DNA of 64,000 bases from CAVSMC01 sp963798655 (GTDB lineage: Bacteria > Pseudomonadota > Gammaproteobacteria > Burkholderiales > Casimicrobiaceae): positions 992,001 to 1,056,000 of the forward strand of contig CAWCUH010000004.1 in the NCBI GenBank assembly GCA_963798655.1, read 5' to 3'. Each line of letters opens with the position of its first letter. Within the stretch, counting starts at the first letter, position 1. Positions 50,876 through 58,856 of this stretch are shown here, piece by piece. The notes under the pieces are model-generated. The model was not told the origin of the DNA. It ran no database searches and worked only from the letters and a program-made list of their open reading frames with translations. A program made the translations under genes and the position numbers.

Positions 50876-51414
50876 ACGTCACGCCGACGTCGATCGCCGA
50901 CGTCAAGCTGATCGAGCCGAAGGTGTTCGGCGACGCGCGCGGCTTCTTCTTCGAGAGCTGGAATGCGCGCACGCTAGCGCAGGCCGGCATCGACGCGACG
51001 TTCGTGCAGGACAACCATTCGCGCTCGCGCCGCGGCGTGCTGCGCGGACTGCATTACCAGATCGAGCATCCGCAGGGCAAGCTCGTGCGCGTCGTGGCGG
51101 GCGAGGTGTTCGATGCCGTCGTCGACCTGCGCCGATCGTCGCCGACGTTCGGCCGATCGTTTGGCGTCGTCCTGTCCGAGGCGAACAAGCGGATGCTGTG
51201 GGTCCCGCCCGGTTTCGCGCACGGCTTCGTCGTGCTGTCCGACTCGGCCGACTTCCTGTACAAGACGACCGACTACTGGTACCCGGAGCACGAGCGCACG
51301 TTGAAGTGGAACGACGCCGCGCTCGGCATCGCCTGGCCGCTCGACGGCGAGCCGATCGTCGCACCGAAGGACGCCGCGGGACTCCCGCTCGCGCATGCAG
51401 CGACCTACGCATGA
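50872..51414 (+). CDS. rfbC: dTDP-4-dehydrorhamnose 3,5-epimerase
   Basis: 180 residues from the ATG at 50872, overlapping rfbA by four bases. A cupin-fold epimerase that acts on C3 and C5 of dTDP-4-keto-6-deoxyglucose. The catalytic His61 is in RGVLRGLHYQ; FGDARGFFFESW, VPPGFAHGFVVLSDSADFLYKTTDYW and WNDAALGIAWP are conserved blocks. The stop lies in an ATGA that starts a 64-bp ATGA-bounded spacer before rfbD (51411-51474). Confidence 0.97.
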   Translation: MNVTPTSIADVKLIEPKVFGDARGFFFESWNARTLAQAGIDATFVQDNHSRSRRGVLRGLHYQIEHPQGKLVRVVAGEVFDAVVDLRRSSPTFGRSFGVVLSEANKRMLWVPPGFAHGFVVLSDSADFLYKTTDYWYPEHERTLKWNDAALGIAWPLDGEPIVAPKDAAGLPLAHAATYA

Positions 51415-51474
51415 GCGCGTAGGGCTGCCCCAGGCGCGAATCGCTCGGAAGCGCGAAGCGCGCAGGGTAGTCCC
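51411..51474 (+). repeat. 64-bp ATGA-bounded spacer between rfbC and rfbD
   Basis: It begins ATGAGCGCG, the same nine bases that open the 107-bp units at 33081 and 47681, and is followed by another ATGAGCG at the rfbD start, so it is flanked by a 7-bp direct repeat. The mini-frame here stops after three codons (MSA, TAG). It contains GCGCGAAGCGCGC and GGGCTGCCC/GGGTAGTCCC partial dyads. It may be a short or degraded relative of the 107-bp element. Confidence 0.5.
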
Positions 51475-52365
51475 ATGAGCGTGGGACCACGACGCGTGAG
51501 CGACCACACGATCCTCGTCACCGGCGCGAACGGTCAGCTCGGCTTCGAGCTCGCGCGGCTGCTGGCGCCGCGCGGTCGCGTCGTCGCGACGGATCGCGCG
51601 AGGCTCGACCTCCGCGACGCCGATGCCATCGCCGAAACGGTACGCGCGGCGAAGCCGGCGCTGATCGTCAACGCCGCGGCGTACACGGCGGTCGACAAGG
51701 CCGAGAGCGAGCCCGATGCCGCCTACGCGATCAACGCGCGCGCACCGGCGATCCTCGCCGACGAAGCGAGGCGCGCCGGTGCGCTGCTGATCCACTATTC
51801 GACCGACTACGTGTTCGACGGCAGCGCGACGGCGCCGTACGACGAGGATGCGCCGACGGCGCCACTCGGCGTGTACGGCGCGTCGAAGCTCGCCGGCGAG
51901 CAGGCGATCGCCGCGAGCGGCGCGCGCGCACTCGTGCTGCGCACGAGCTGGGTCTACGGCATGCGCGGCAGCAACTTCCTGCTGACGATGCGCCGTCTTG
52001 CCGCCGAGCGCGACGAGCTTCGCGTTGTCGCCGACCAGACCGGCGTGCCGAACTGGTGCCGCTCGCTTGCGCTCGCGACGCGGCGCATCGTCGATGCCGG
52101 CATCGATGCAGCGGGGGAACGCGCAGGGCTCTATCACATGAGCGCGAGCGGGCAGGCGACGTGGTTCGAATTCGCGCGCGCCATCATCGGCGATGTCGTG
52201 CGCCCGCAGGTGATGCCGATCACGACGGCACAGTACCCGACGCCGGCGCGCCGTCCCGCGTACGGCGTGCTCGCGACGACGAAGTTCGAGCGCACGTTCG
52301 GCTTTGCGCTCGCGCCGTGGCGCGATGCGCTCGAGCAGTGCATCGCGAGCGCTGCCGCCGGTTGA
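51475..52365 (+). CDS. rfbD: dTDP-4-dehydrorhamnose reductase
   Basis: 296 residues from the ATG at 51475; a GTG at 51496 (VSDHTILVTGANGQ) is an equally plausible start. It reduces dTDP-4-keto-L-rhamnose to dTDP-L-rhamnose with NADPH or NADH. The nucleotide loop GANGQLGFELARLL, STDYVFDGS, YGASKLAGEQAI with the catalytic Tyr/Lys and the substrate region RTSWVYGMRGSNFLLTM are intact. It completes the rhamnose pathway with rfbB, rfbA and rfbC. The next gene, a secreted protease, begins 128 bp later. Confidence 0.96.
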   Translation: MSVGPRRVSDHTILVTGANGQLGFELARLLAPRGRVVATDRARLDLRDADAIAETVRAAKPALIVNAAAYTAVDKAESEPDAAYAINARAPAILADEARRAGALLIHYSTDYVFDGSATAPYDEDAPTAPLGVYGASKLAGEQAIAASGARALVLRTSWVYGMRGSNFLLTMRRLAAERDELRVVADQTGVPNWCRSLALATRRIVDAGIDAAGERAGLYHMSASGQATWFEFARAIIGDVVRPQVMPITTAQYPTPARRPAYGVLATTKFERTFGFALAPWRDALEQCIASAAAG

Positions 52366-52493
52366 CGCAACGATTCGTTACAAAGCTTCCGTTGTTTGTC
52401 GCCGTTCGACGACGCATGTCGGCGGAACGATTGACGTGGCCCTTGATCGAACTGCCGTTTGTGCGCAGCATCCGCGCAACTCGGGGAGAATGG

Positions 52494-54425
52494 ATGAGGT
52501 CGACGTTAGCATCGTTCGTCGCGTGCATCGTCGTCGGCGCTGCTGCCATCGCGATCGCCGCACCGATCACCGCCGTGCCGCCAGCCGCGTACGCGCCGGC
52601 GCCGACGCCGAAGGCGGCACCGCTCGCGCGCATCGTAGGCGCCGACGCACCGAAGCGCATCATCGATCTGGCGCCGCCGAGCGCCGCCGAATGGAACGCC
52701 GTGCGCGAACGGAATGCGGCGCCGACGGCGCAATCCGGATCCGGCGCGACGATGCAAAAGGCGAAGCGCCTCGCGATCGGGATGACACGCGACGTGCCGC
52801 TCGCCGACCGCGCGATCGACACGTCGTCCCTGCCATGGCTGCCCACCAGCGACGGCGGCTACGCAGCGCGCATCGACGTGCGCTCGCCGGGCGCCGCCGG
52901 CATTCGCGTCGCCCTCGAGATGAGCGAGTCGAATCCCGACGTGGTGCTGCGCTTCGCCGGGTCCGCGCCCGACGCGCAAGTCTTCGCGGTGCCGGCGAAC
53001 GCGATCGCGTGGGCGACCATCAACGACGGCGCGTACTGGTCGCCGGTGCTCGAAGGCGATACGGCAACGATCGAAATCGTCGCGCCGTCCGGTGTCAACC
53101 GCGGCGCTGTCTCGCTGGTGATCGATCGCATCGCGCATCTCGCGCTCGCCGGCGCGTCGCTGCGCCACCCCACGCAGAAGGACCTGAGCGACATCGGCAC
53201 GTCGGGCAGCTGCAACGTCGACGTCGCGTGCGTGAAACTTGATTTGCCGGAGACGCTCGCCGCGCTGTCGGCCGCGGCGAAGTCGACGGCGCTGATCGTG
53301 TTCAACGACGACCAGTTCGTCTATCAATGCTCGGGCACGCTCGTCAACGACTCGACCGCGTCGAACACGCCGTATTTCTACACGGCGAACCACTGCCTGA
53401 ACTCGCAGGCGCTTGCGACGACGGTCAACTTCTACTGGTTCTTCGACGCGGTCTCGTGTGGCAACCACGCTGTGCCGCCATACGCGCTGCAGACCGGCGG
53501 CGCGATGCTGCTCGGGCGCAGCGACGACTGGGACTGGTCGCTGCTCCGCGCGAACCGGGCGCCCCCCGCCGGCGTCGCGTTCAGCGGATGGCGCGCCGAG
53601 CCGCTGACGTTCGGCACGGCGATCGTGCTGCATCACCCGAACGGTGACCTGAAGAAGTACAGCCGCGGCGTCGTGCAGGGCCTGTACCCGCGCGTGGAGC
53701 GCAACACGACGTTCATGACGATGCTCTACACGCAGGGCACGACCGAGCCGGGATCGAGCGGCTCCGGCCTGTTCACGTACAGCGCGTCGGGCTACGAGTT
53801 GCGCGGCGGTCTGTGGGCCGGCTCGGCGTCATGCACGACACCGAGCGGCACCGACGAATTCTCCCGGCTCGACGTCGCGCTCCCGCTGGTCCGGCAATAC
53901 CTGACGCCGAACGACGCGAGCCCGACCGGCGCGGTGGCCGCCGTCGAGTTCTACAACGCGGCGCTCGACCACTATTTCATTTCGACCAATCCGGTCGAGA
54001 TCAACGACCTCGACACCGGCGTCCATGTCGGCTGGGTGCGCACCGGCTTTCGCTTTCTCGCCTATCCCGACGCCGCGAGCGCTCCGCCCGGCGCGAGCCC
54101 GGTGTGTCGCTTCTATCTGAAACCGGCGGTCGGCGATTCGCACTTCTATTCGGGCAGCCCGCAGGAGTGCGCCGATACGGCGGCGCGCTTCGGCGACGCA
54201 TGGATCGAAGAGAGCGCGAACGTCTTCTACATCCAGCTGCCGAACACGATGACCGGCGCGTGTCCCGTGAACACGCGACCTGTGTGGCGCTTCTTCCACA
54301 CGACGCGCACGAACCACCGCTACACCACCGAGATCGCCGTGCGTGACGAACTGCGCGACGACGTCACGTGGCTGCCCGAGGGCTACGGGCCCGACGCCGT
54401 CATCATGTGCTCGCCGACGATCTGA
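52494..54425 (+). CDS. Secreted lysyl-endopeptidase-like serine protease with C-terminal DUF5648-type domain
   Basis: 643 residues from the ATG at 52494 with a GGGGAG Shine-Dalgarno. The signal peptide (MRSTLASFVACIVVGAAAIAIAAP) is followed by a Pro/Ala-rich pro-region and a beta-rich N-terminal domain. The trypsin-like catalytic triad is readable: His300 (YTANHCL), Asp345/347 (SDDWDWSLLR) and Ser422 (PGSSGSGLF). Cysteines at 240, 246, 279, 301, 322 and 447 suggest disulfides. Residues about 480-643 form repeats VEFYNAALDHYFIST ... GFRFLAYP ... VWRFFHTTRTNHRYTTE of the DUF5648 type, probably surface or wall binding. It is likely exported; cleavage after Lys is inferred from family resemblance only. 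Confidence 0.85.
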   Translation: MRSTLASFVACIVVGAAAIAIAAPITAVPPAAYAPAPTPKAAPLARIVGADAPKRIIDLAPPSAAEWNAVRERNAAPTAQSGSGATMQKAKRLAIGMTRDVPLADRAIDTSSLPWLPTSDGGYAARIDVRSPGAAGIRVALEMSESNPDVVLRFAGSAPDAQVFAVPANAIAWATINDGAYWSPVLEGDTATIEIVAPSGVNRGAVSLVIDRIAHLALAGASLRHPTQKDLSDIGTSGSCNVDVACVKLDLPETLAALSAAAKSTALIVFNDDQFVYQCSGTLVNDSTASNTPYFYTANHCLNSQALATTVNFYWFFDAVSCGNHAVPPYALQTGGAMLLGRSDDWDWSLLRANRAPPAGVAFSGWRAEPLTFGTAIVLHHPNGDLKKYSRGVVQGLYPRVERNTTFMTMLYTQGTTEPGSSGSGLFTYSASGYELRGGLWAGSASCTTPSGTDEFSRLDVALPLVRQYLTPNDASPTGAVAAVEFYNAALDHYFISTNPVEINDLDTGVHVGWVRTGFRFLAYPDAASAPPGASPVCRFYLKPAVGDSHFYSGSPQECADTAARFGDAWIEESANVFYIQLPNTMTGACPVNTRPVWRFFHTTRTNHRYTTEIAVRDELRDDVTWLPEGYGPDAVIMCSPTI

Positions 54426-54444
54426 CGGCCGAACGCGGGGAAGC

Positions 54445-55293
54445 TCAGAACCGATAGTCGATCGCCACGCTGGTACCCGCGGCAAGCGTGCGACCGGCAC
54501 CGGCGACGACGATCGCATTCATGCCGAAGGTGACGCCGCCGAAGCGCTCGTCCATCCGGTAGCCGGCGAGCGTGGCGAGCGGCTCGTCGCCCGCGCTCGC
54601 GTCGTCCTGGTCGGTCGTCGTCACCTGGCAGCGCACGCAAGGCTTCACGAGCTTCAGCACGACGCCGTCCGCTTCGAGCGTGTTGATGTGATCCTCGTCG
54701 TGCGCCTCGGTGCCGGTGACGACGATGTTCGGCCGGAAGCGATTCATCGGCAGCGCTTGCGCTCGACGCCCGGCAAGGCGGCGGTTGAGCTCGGCGAGCG
54801 ACGCCTCGCCGATGACGAGCAGCGGATAGCCGTCGGCGAACATCGTGTTCGCGCCGCTCGCGCCGACGACATCCGGATTGCACGCGCGCACGTGCTCGGG
54901 CGCGAAGCGCACGAGCCGACCGGGCGCACCGAGATATCCGGCGAGCCAGCGCGCGGCGTCGTCGCCGGCGTCGATGGCGGCGACCGTGCTGCTCCAGACG
55001 ACGACGTCCATGCGAACCGCGCCGTCGACCGCCGGTGCGACGACGTCGAGCGGCGGCATTCCGGGCGCGCGCAGCGCGACGCCGTCGTCGAGCGCATGGA
55101 CGTCGACCAGCGCAAGCCGCGGATGCTCGCGCTGCGACACGAAGCGGCCGTGCGCGTCGACGACCATCCATTCGCGATCGCGCAGCGTTCCCCTGACGAG
55201 GCCGCGCACGCTCACCATCGCGTCGTTCACGGCGACGCCGCGGCAGCCTTTGATCGGATAGATGCTGAGCGCGGCGATCGTCGCGCGCGTCAT
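54445..55293 (-). CDS. MOSC domain-containing protein
   Basis: 282 residues. An N-terminal MOSC beta-barrel (LSIYPIKGCRGV, DREWMVVDAHGRFVSQREHPRLALV) precedes the MOSC core, with MNRFRPNIVVTG and the conserved Cys in LKLVKPCVRCQVTTTDQ. MOSC proteins bind the molybdenum cofactor or handle sulfur; YcbX-like members reduce N-hydroxylated bases. The final TFGMNAIVVAGAGRTLAAG is typical. It is convergent with the protease gene, separated by 19 bp, and followed upstream by the cytochrome c4 gene on the same strand. Confidence 0.88.
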   Translation of the reverse strand: MTRATIAALSIYPIKGCRGVAVNDAMVSVRGLVRGTLRDREWMVVDAHGRFVSQREHPRLALVDVHALDDGVALRAPGMPPLDVVAPAVDGAVRMDVVVWSSTVAAIDAGDDAARWLAGYLGAPGRLVRFAPEHVRACNPDVVGASGANTMFADGYPLLVIGEASLAELNRRLAGRRAQALPMNRFRPNIVVTGTEAHDEDHINTLEADGVVLKLVKPCVRCQVTTTDQDDASAGDEPLATLAGYRMDERFGGVTFGMNAIVVAGAGRTLAAGTSVAIDYRF

Positions 55294-55308
55294 CGCGGCG
55301 GTCGCATG

Positions 55309-55962
55309 TCAGCGCAGGCCGGATACGTACTCGGCCGCGGCTTTCATCTGTGCGTCCGACATCCGCGTGGCGATCGCTGCCATGATGCGGCCGTTGACGT
55401 CCTTGCCTTGCGGATCGTTGCCGCGTTCGCCGGCCTTGAACGCCTTGAGCTGCGCGTAAGTGTAATCGGGATGCTGACCCGCGAGCCGCGGATAATTCTT
55501 CGGCATGCCGGCGCCGTCGGGGGAGTGGCACGCGGCGCACGCCGGAACGGCCTCGCCTGCGTCGCCGCCGCGGTAGAGCTTCTGTCCAGCCTGCACCAGC
55601 GCCGGATCCTTCGCGGCAAGGCCCTTCGGCTTTTGCTGCGAGAAGTGAACGCCCAGGGCGCGCATGTCGTCGGGCGTGAGCGGCGCCGCCATGCCCTGCA
55701 TGATCGGATTCACGCGAATGCCCGCCTTGAAGTGCGCAAGTTGCGTGCTGATATACTCGGCCGGCATTCCCGCAAGGCTCGGATTCACCGGCGTCGGACT
55801 GTTGCCGTCCGGCCCGTGACATGCGGCGCAAACCTGCGTCGCCGTCGTCTGCGCCTTCGCGAGATCCGGCTTCGCGTCCGCCTGCTGCGCGAGCACGTCC
55901 AGGGCGCTCGCGGCACAAAGCGCGGCGAGCGCAAACGTGACGGGCAATCGGGCGAAGCGCAT
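55309..55962 (-). CDS. Diheme cytochrome c4
   Basis: 217 residues. A signal peptide (MRFARLPVTFALAALCAASALDVLA) exports it to the periplasm. Two class I cytochrome c domains carry covalent heme motifs: Cys45-Ala-Ala-Cys-His49 and Cys142-Ala-Ala-Cys-His146. Axial Met ligands are expected in IMQGMAAPLTPDDMRAL and IATRMSDAQMKAA. Cytochrome c4 passes electrons from the bc1 complex to terminal oxidases. It is divergent from engB, the usual betaproteobacterial arrangement, with a candidate promoter at 56059-56087. Confidence 0.94.
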   Translation of the reverse strand: MRFARLPVTFALAALCAASALDVLAQQADAKPDLAKAQTTATQVCAACHGPDGNSPTPVNPSLAGMPAEYISTQLAHFKAGIRVNPIMQGMAAPLTPDDMRALGVHFSQQKPKGLAAKDPALVQAGQKLYRGGDAGEAVPACAACHSPDGAGMPKNYPRLAGQHPDYTYAQLKAFKAGERGNDPQGKDVNGRIMAAIATRMSDAQMKAAAEYVSGLR

Positions 55963-56058
55963 CGATCACTCCTCGAGGGGCCGCGGGCACGATCATCGCG
56001 CCGCCCGTTTGCTACAGGGCAGCAGTCACACGCGGCGTTCGACATGCAAAACCGTTCC

Positions 56059-56087
56059 ATTGTAGCGGAAGCGCCCGTCACGGCGAA
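56059..56087 (-). promoter_or_regulatory. Candidate sigma70 promoter of the cytochrome c4 gene
   Basis: On the minus strand TTCGCC (56082-56087) and TACAAT (56059-56064) are separated by 17 bp. The -10 matches five of six consensus bases, the -35 only three. It lies about 97 bp before the cytochrome start. Confidence 0.35.
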
Positions 56088-56108
56088 GCCGTCGGCCGGC
56101 GCGCATCG

Positions 56109-56789
56109 GTGAAGCATCCACTGCAGCAGGCGCGCTTCGTGTGCACGGCGGCACAGCGCGACCAGCTGCCGCCGTCGGGCCCGCCGGAAGTCGCGTTTGC
56201 CGGCCGCTCGAACGCCGGCAAGTCGAGCGCGATCAACGCGCTCGCGAATCAGACGCGGCTCGCGTTCGCGAGCAGGACGCCCGGTCGCACGCAGCAGATC
56301 AACTTCTTCGCACTGCCGAGCGGCGCGCTGCTCGCCGACCTTCCCGGCTATGGCTACGCGGCCGTGCCGCGCGAGTTGAAGCGGCACTGGCAGGCGTTCG
56401 TTGCCGAATACCTCGCGACGCGACAGACGCTTGTCGGCCTCGCGCTGATCGTCGATGCGCGGCACGGTGTCGCGGATCTTGATCTCGGCGTGCTCGCGCA
56501 ATTCCTGCCGAGCGGCCGGCCGGTGCTGCTGCTCGCGACGAAGATGGACAAGCTCGGCACGCAACGCCAGCGCGAGGCGGCCCGCGCGATCGAGCGCACG
56601 CTCGCCGAAGCGTTCGCGGGCCAGGCCGAACTCGTCAGCATCGTGCCGTTCTCCGCGACACGGCGCATCGGCGTCGAACAAGCCGAGCAGGTGATCGGAG
56701 CATGGCTCGGCGATGTCGAATCCGGCGCAGCAAAAGAAAAGGCCTCGCAGTCAAGGGGAGTGACGCGAGGCCCTAAACGCCCGGCGTAG
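56109..56789 (+). CDS. engB: Ribosome biogenesis GTPase EngB (YihA/YsxC)
   Basis: 226 residues. It is an essential GTPase for 50S subunit assembly. G1 GRSNAGKSS, G3 DLPGYG, G4 TKMD and the final SA(TR) motif are intact, with FASRTPGRTQQINFF as the switch I region. The last about 18 residues (KEKASQSRGVTRGPKRPA) are basic, lack conservation, and are encoded by DNA that on the opposite strand forms a terminator hairpin. The TAG stop also lies in a hairpin of the candidate small RNA (56733-56848). The gene is divergent from cytochrome c4. Confidence 0.95.
   Translation: MKHPLQQARFVCTAAQRDQLPPSGPPEVAFAGRSNAGKSSAINALANQTRLAFASRTPGRTQQINFFALPSGALLADLPGYGYAAVPRELKRHWQAFVAEYLATRQTLVGLALIVDARHGVADLDLGVLAQFLPSGRPVLLLATKMDKLGTQRQREAARAIERTLAEAFAGQAELVSIVPFSATRRIGVEQAEQVIGAWLGDVESGAAKEKASQSRGVTRGPKRPA
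56732..56772 (-). terminator. Intrinsic terminator on the minus strand, within the 3' end of engB
   Basis: An 8-bp stem (GGCCTCGC, 56741-56748, paired with 56765-56772) is extended by GTCA/TGAC inside it and has a C-rich loop. On the minus strand it is followed by TTTTCTTTT (56732-56740). No protein gene on the minus strand precedes it closely, which points to a non-coding transcript. Confidence 0.75.
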
Positions 56790-56848
56790 GGAATCACCAC
56801 TACGCGGGCACCCGCTCAGGGAGGGAAGCGGGAGACGCAACAACCGTC
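56733..56848 (-). ncRNA. Candidate small RNA with anti-Shine-Dalgarno hairpin loops
   Basis: Minus strand, about 116 nt. A possible promoter TTGAAC (56879-56884), 18 bp, TCAATT (56855-56860) would start it near 56848. Three hairpins follow: CCCGCT-(UCCCUCCCUG)-AGCGGG (56811-56832), GCGTAG-(10 nt)-CTACGC (56784-56805), and the terminator (56741-56772) with loop CUCCCCUU and a U-rich tail. Repeated C-rich loops resemble those of sRNAs that pair with ribosome-binding sites (such as CcsR-type or NcS27-like RNAs). It lies between engB and the DUF294 gene, antisense to the engB 3' end. Confidence 0.65.
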
Positions 56849-56894
56849 CGCATGAATTGACCGGCGCACTCATGCAGAGTTCAAAAAAATATCG

Positions 56895-58856
56895 GTGACG
56901 AAAGCCACGGGGTCGAAAGGGGTTATGCAGGCCATGGTGAACGGATCGTCGCCCGCGGCATCGGTGATCGCGGGCCTGAAGCAGGCGCTGAAGCCGCACG
57001 CGCCCTTCGCCGCAATGGCGGACGTCGATGTCGAGCGTGTGGTACGCAGCGGCCAGCTGCGCTACTTCGCACCGGGTGAACAGATCCTCGCGCCCGCCGA
57101 TTCCCGGCCGATGCATTGTTTTGTCATCCGCCAGGGCACGGTGCGCGGCGAGCGGCCTGGCGCTCGGCCGGATGAAGCGAACGCGCTCTGGGAGCTCTCC
57201 GCCGGCGAAATGTTTCCGCTCGGGGCGCTGCTGTCGCGCCGTGGCGTCACCAGCGTCTACCGGGCGACGCAGGATACGTTCTGTCTGCTGTTTCCCGTGT
57301 CGGTTTTCGACGCGCTGATCGAGTCGTCGCCGGCGTTCCAGGATTTCTGCACGCGCCGCCTCGCCCATCTGCTCGATCTTTCACGCGCGATGCTGCAGGC
57401 GCAGTACGCGGCGAGCGCGACCGAGCAACGCGGGCTGTCGACGCCGCTCGCGCGCGTGCTGCGGCAGGCGCCGATTGCCTGCGCGCCGCAGACGCCGCTC
57501 GCGCAGGCGCTCGCGACGATGGAGGAGCATCGGATCGGGTCGATGCCGGTCGTCGATGCCGACCGGCGCCCGCTCGGCGTGTTCACGCGCCAGGACGTCA
57601 TCGGCCGCGTCGTGCTGCGCGAGCGCGCGCTCGACACGCCGATCGCCGACGTGATGACGACGCCGCCGATCACGCTCGCGGCGACGGCGACGGCCGGCGA
57701 CGCCGCGCTGCTGATGGCGCGAAGCGGCATCCGTCACGTCGTCGTGCTCGACGACGAGCGCCGTCTCGCGGGCGTCGTCTCCGAGCGCGATCTGTTCACG
57801 CTGCAGCGGCTGTCGGTGCGCGAGATCGCATCGGCGCTGCGCCGCGCCGCCGATCTGCAGACGCTCGAGCAGTGCGCCGCCGACATCCGCGCGCTGTCGC
57901 ATGCGCTCGTTGCGCAAGGCGTCGCGGCGGGGCAGCTCACGCGGATGATCTCGAGCCTGAACGACCAGCTCACGGTCCGCGTGCTCGATCTGATCGCACC
58001 GACGTACGACTTCGGCGGCGTCGCCGTCTGCTGGATCGGCATGGGCTCGGAAGGCCGCGGCGAGCAGACGATCGCGACCGATCAGGACAATGGATTGATC
58101 TTCGACGACGGCGACGCCGGGCCGACCAACGTGCGCGAGCGATTGCTGCCGTTCGCCGCCGCGGTGAACGAGGCGCTCGACCGCTGCGGCTATCCGCTGT
58201 GCAAGGGCGGCGTGATGGCGCGCAATCCGCGCTGGTGCGCGAGCCTCGGCGAATGGAAGCGCGAGTTCGCGAACTGGATCGATCGCGGCGACCCGTCGAG
58301 CCTGCTCGCGGCGAGCATCTTCTTCGACTTCCGGCCGCTGTGGGGCGCCTCCCCGCTCGCCGAAGCGCTGCGCGAGGACATCGCGGCGCGCGCACAGGGC
58401 AATCCGCGATTCCTGAAGCAGATGTCCGACAACGCGCTCGCGAACCGGCCGCCGCTCAACTGGCGCGGCGAGATCGCCGGCGCGCAGGATGCGACGGGCG
58501 CCGAGTCGATCGATCTCAAGATGAACGGCACGGCGCCGTTCGTGGACGGCGCGCGCATCCTCGCGCTCGCGAACGGCGTCACGACGACGAACACGGTCGA
58601 GCGCTTCCTGCAGGCCGGCGAGCGCAGCGGCGTGGCTAGCGCCGAGGTCCGCTCGTGGTGCGACGCGTTCGAATACGTGCAGCTGCTGCGCTTGCGCGAG
58701 CAGCATCGTCGAAGCGGCGCTTCGGTCGCCGCCGGCGACAGTCCGAATCGCGTCGCGCTGCGCGATCTGACCGATCTCGACCGCCGCATCCTGAAGGAAG
58801 CGATGCGCCAGGCGCGCAAGCTGCAGCAGCGGCTCGAGCTCGACTATCCCGGATGA
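56895..58856 (+). CDS. cNMP-binding/CBS/DUF294 putative nucleotidyltransferase
   Basis: 653 residues from a GTG at 56895; an ATG at 56925 (MQAMVNGSSP) is an alternative start. The domain order is a cyclic-nucleotide-binding-like domain (about residues 40-170), two CBS domains (about 180-310, e.g. IGSMPVVDADRRPLGVFTRQDVIGR), a DUF294 nucleotidyltransferase domain with GSEGRGEQTIATDQDNGLI (near 395) and its C-terminal partner (about 490-645). The family resembles GlnD-type sensors and is thought to act as a signal-dependent nucleotidyltransferase. The stop overlaps the start of the exonuclease gene (ATGA), its usual partner. Confidence 0.9.
   Translation: MTKATGSKGVMQAMVNGSSPAASVIAGLKQALKPHAPFAAMADVDVERVVRSGQLRYFAPGEQILAPADSRPMHCFVIRQGTVRGERPGARPDEANALWELSAGEMFPLGALLSRRGVTSVYRATQDTFCLLFPVSVFDALIESSPAFQDFCTRRLAHLLDLSRAMLQAQYAASATEQRGLSTPLARVLRQAPIACAPQTPLAQALATMEEHRIGSMPVVDADRRPLGVFTRQDVIGRVVLRERALDTPIADVMTTPPITLAATATAGDAALLMARSGIRHVVVLDDERRLAGVVSERDLFTLQRLSVREIASALRRAADLQTLEQCAADIRALSHALVAQGVAAGQLTRMISSLNDQLTVRVLDLIAPTYDFGGVAVCWIGMGSEGRGEQTIATDQDNGLIFDDGDAGPTNVRERLLPFAAAVNEALDRCGYPLCKGGVMARNPRWCASLGEWKREFANWIDRGDPSSLLAASIFFDFRPLWGASPLAEALREDIAARAQGNPRFLKQMSDNALANRPPLNWRGEIAGAQDATGAESIDLKMNGTAPFVDGARILALANGVTTTNTVERFLQAGERSGVASAEVRSWCDAFEYVQLLRLREQHRRSGASVAAGDSPNRVALRDLTDLDRRILKEAMRQARKLQQRLELDYPG

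Noticed and set aside
52366..52493. Promoter with TTGACG before the protease gene
   Set aside because: TTGACG and TTGATC occur but no -10 element is at a suitable distance.
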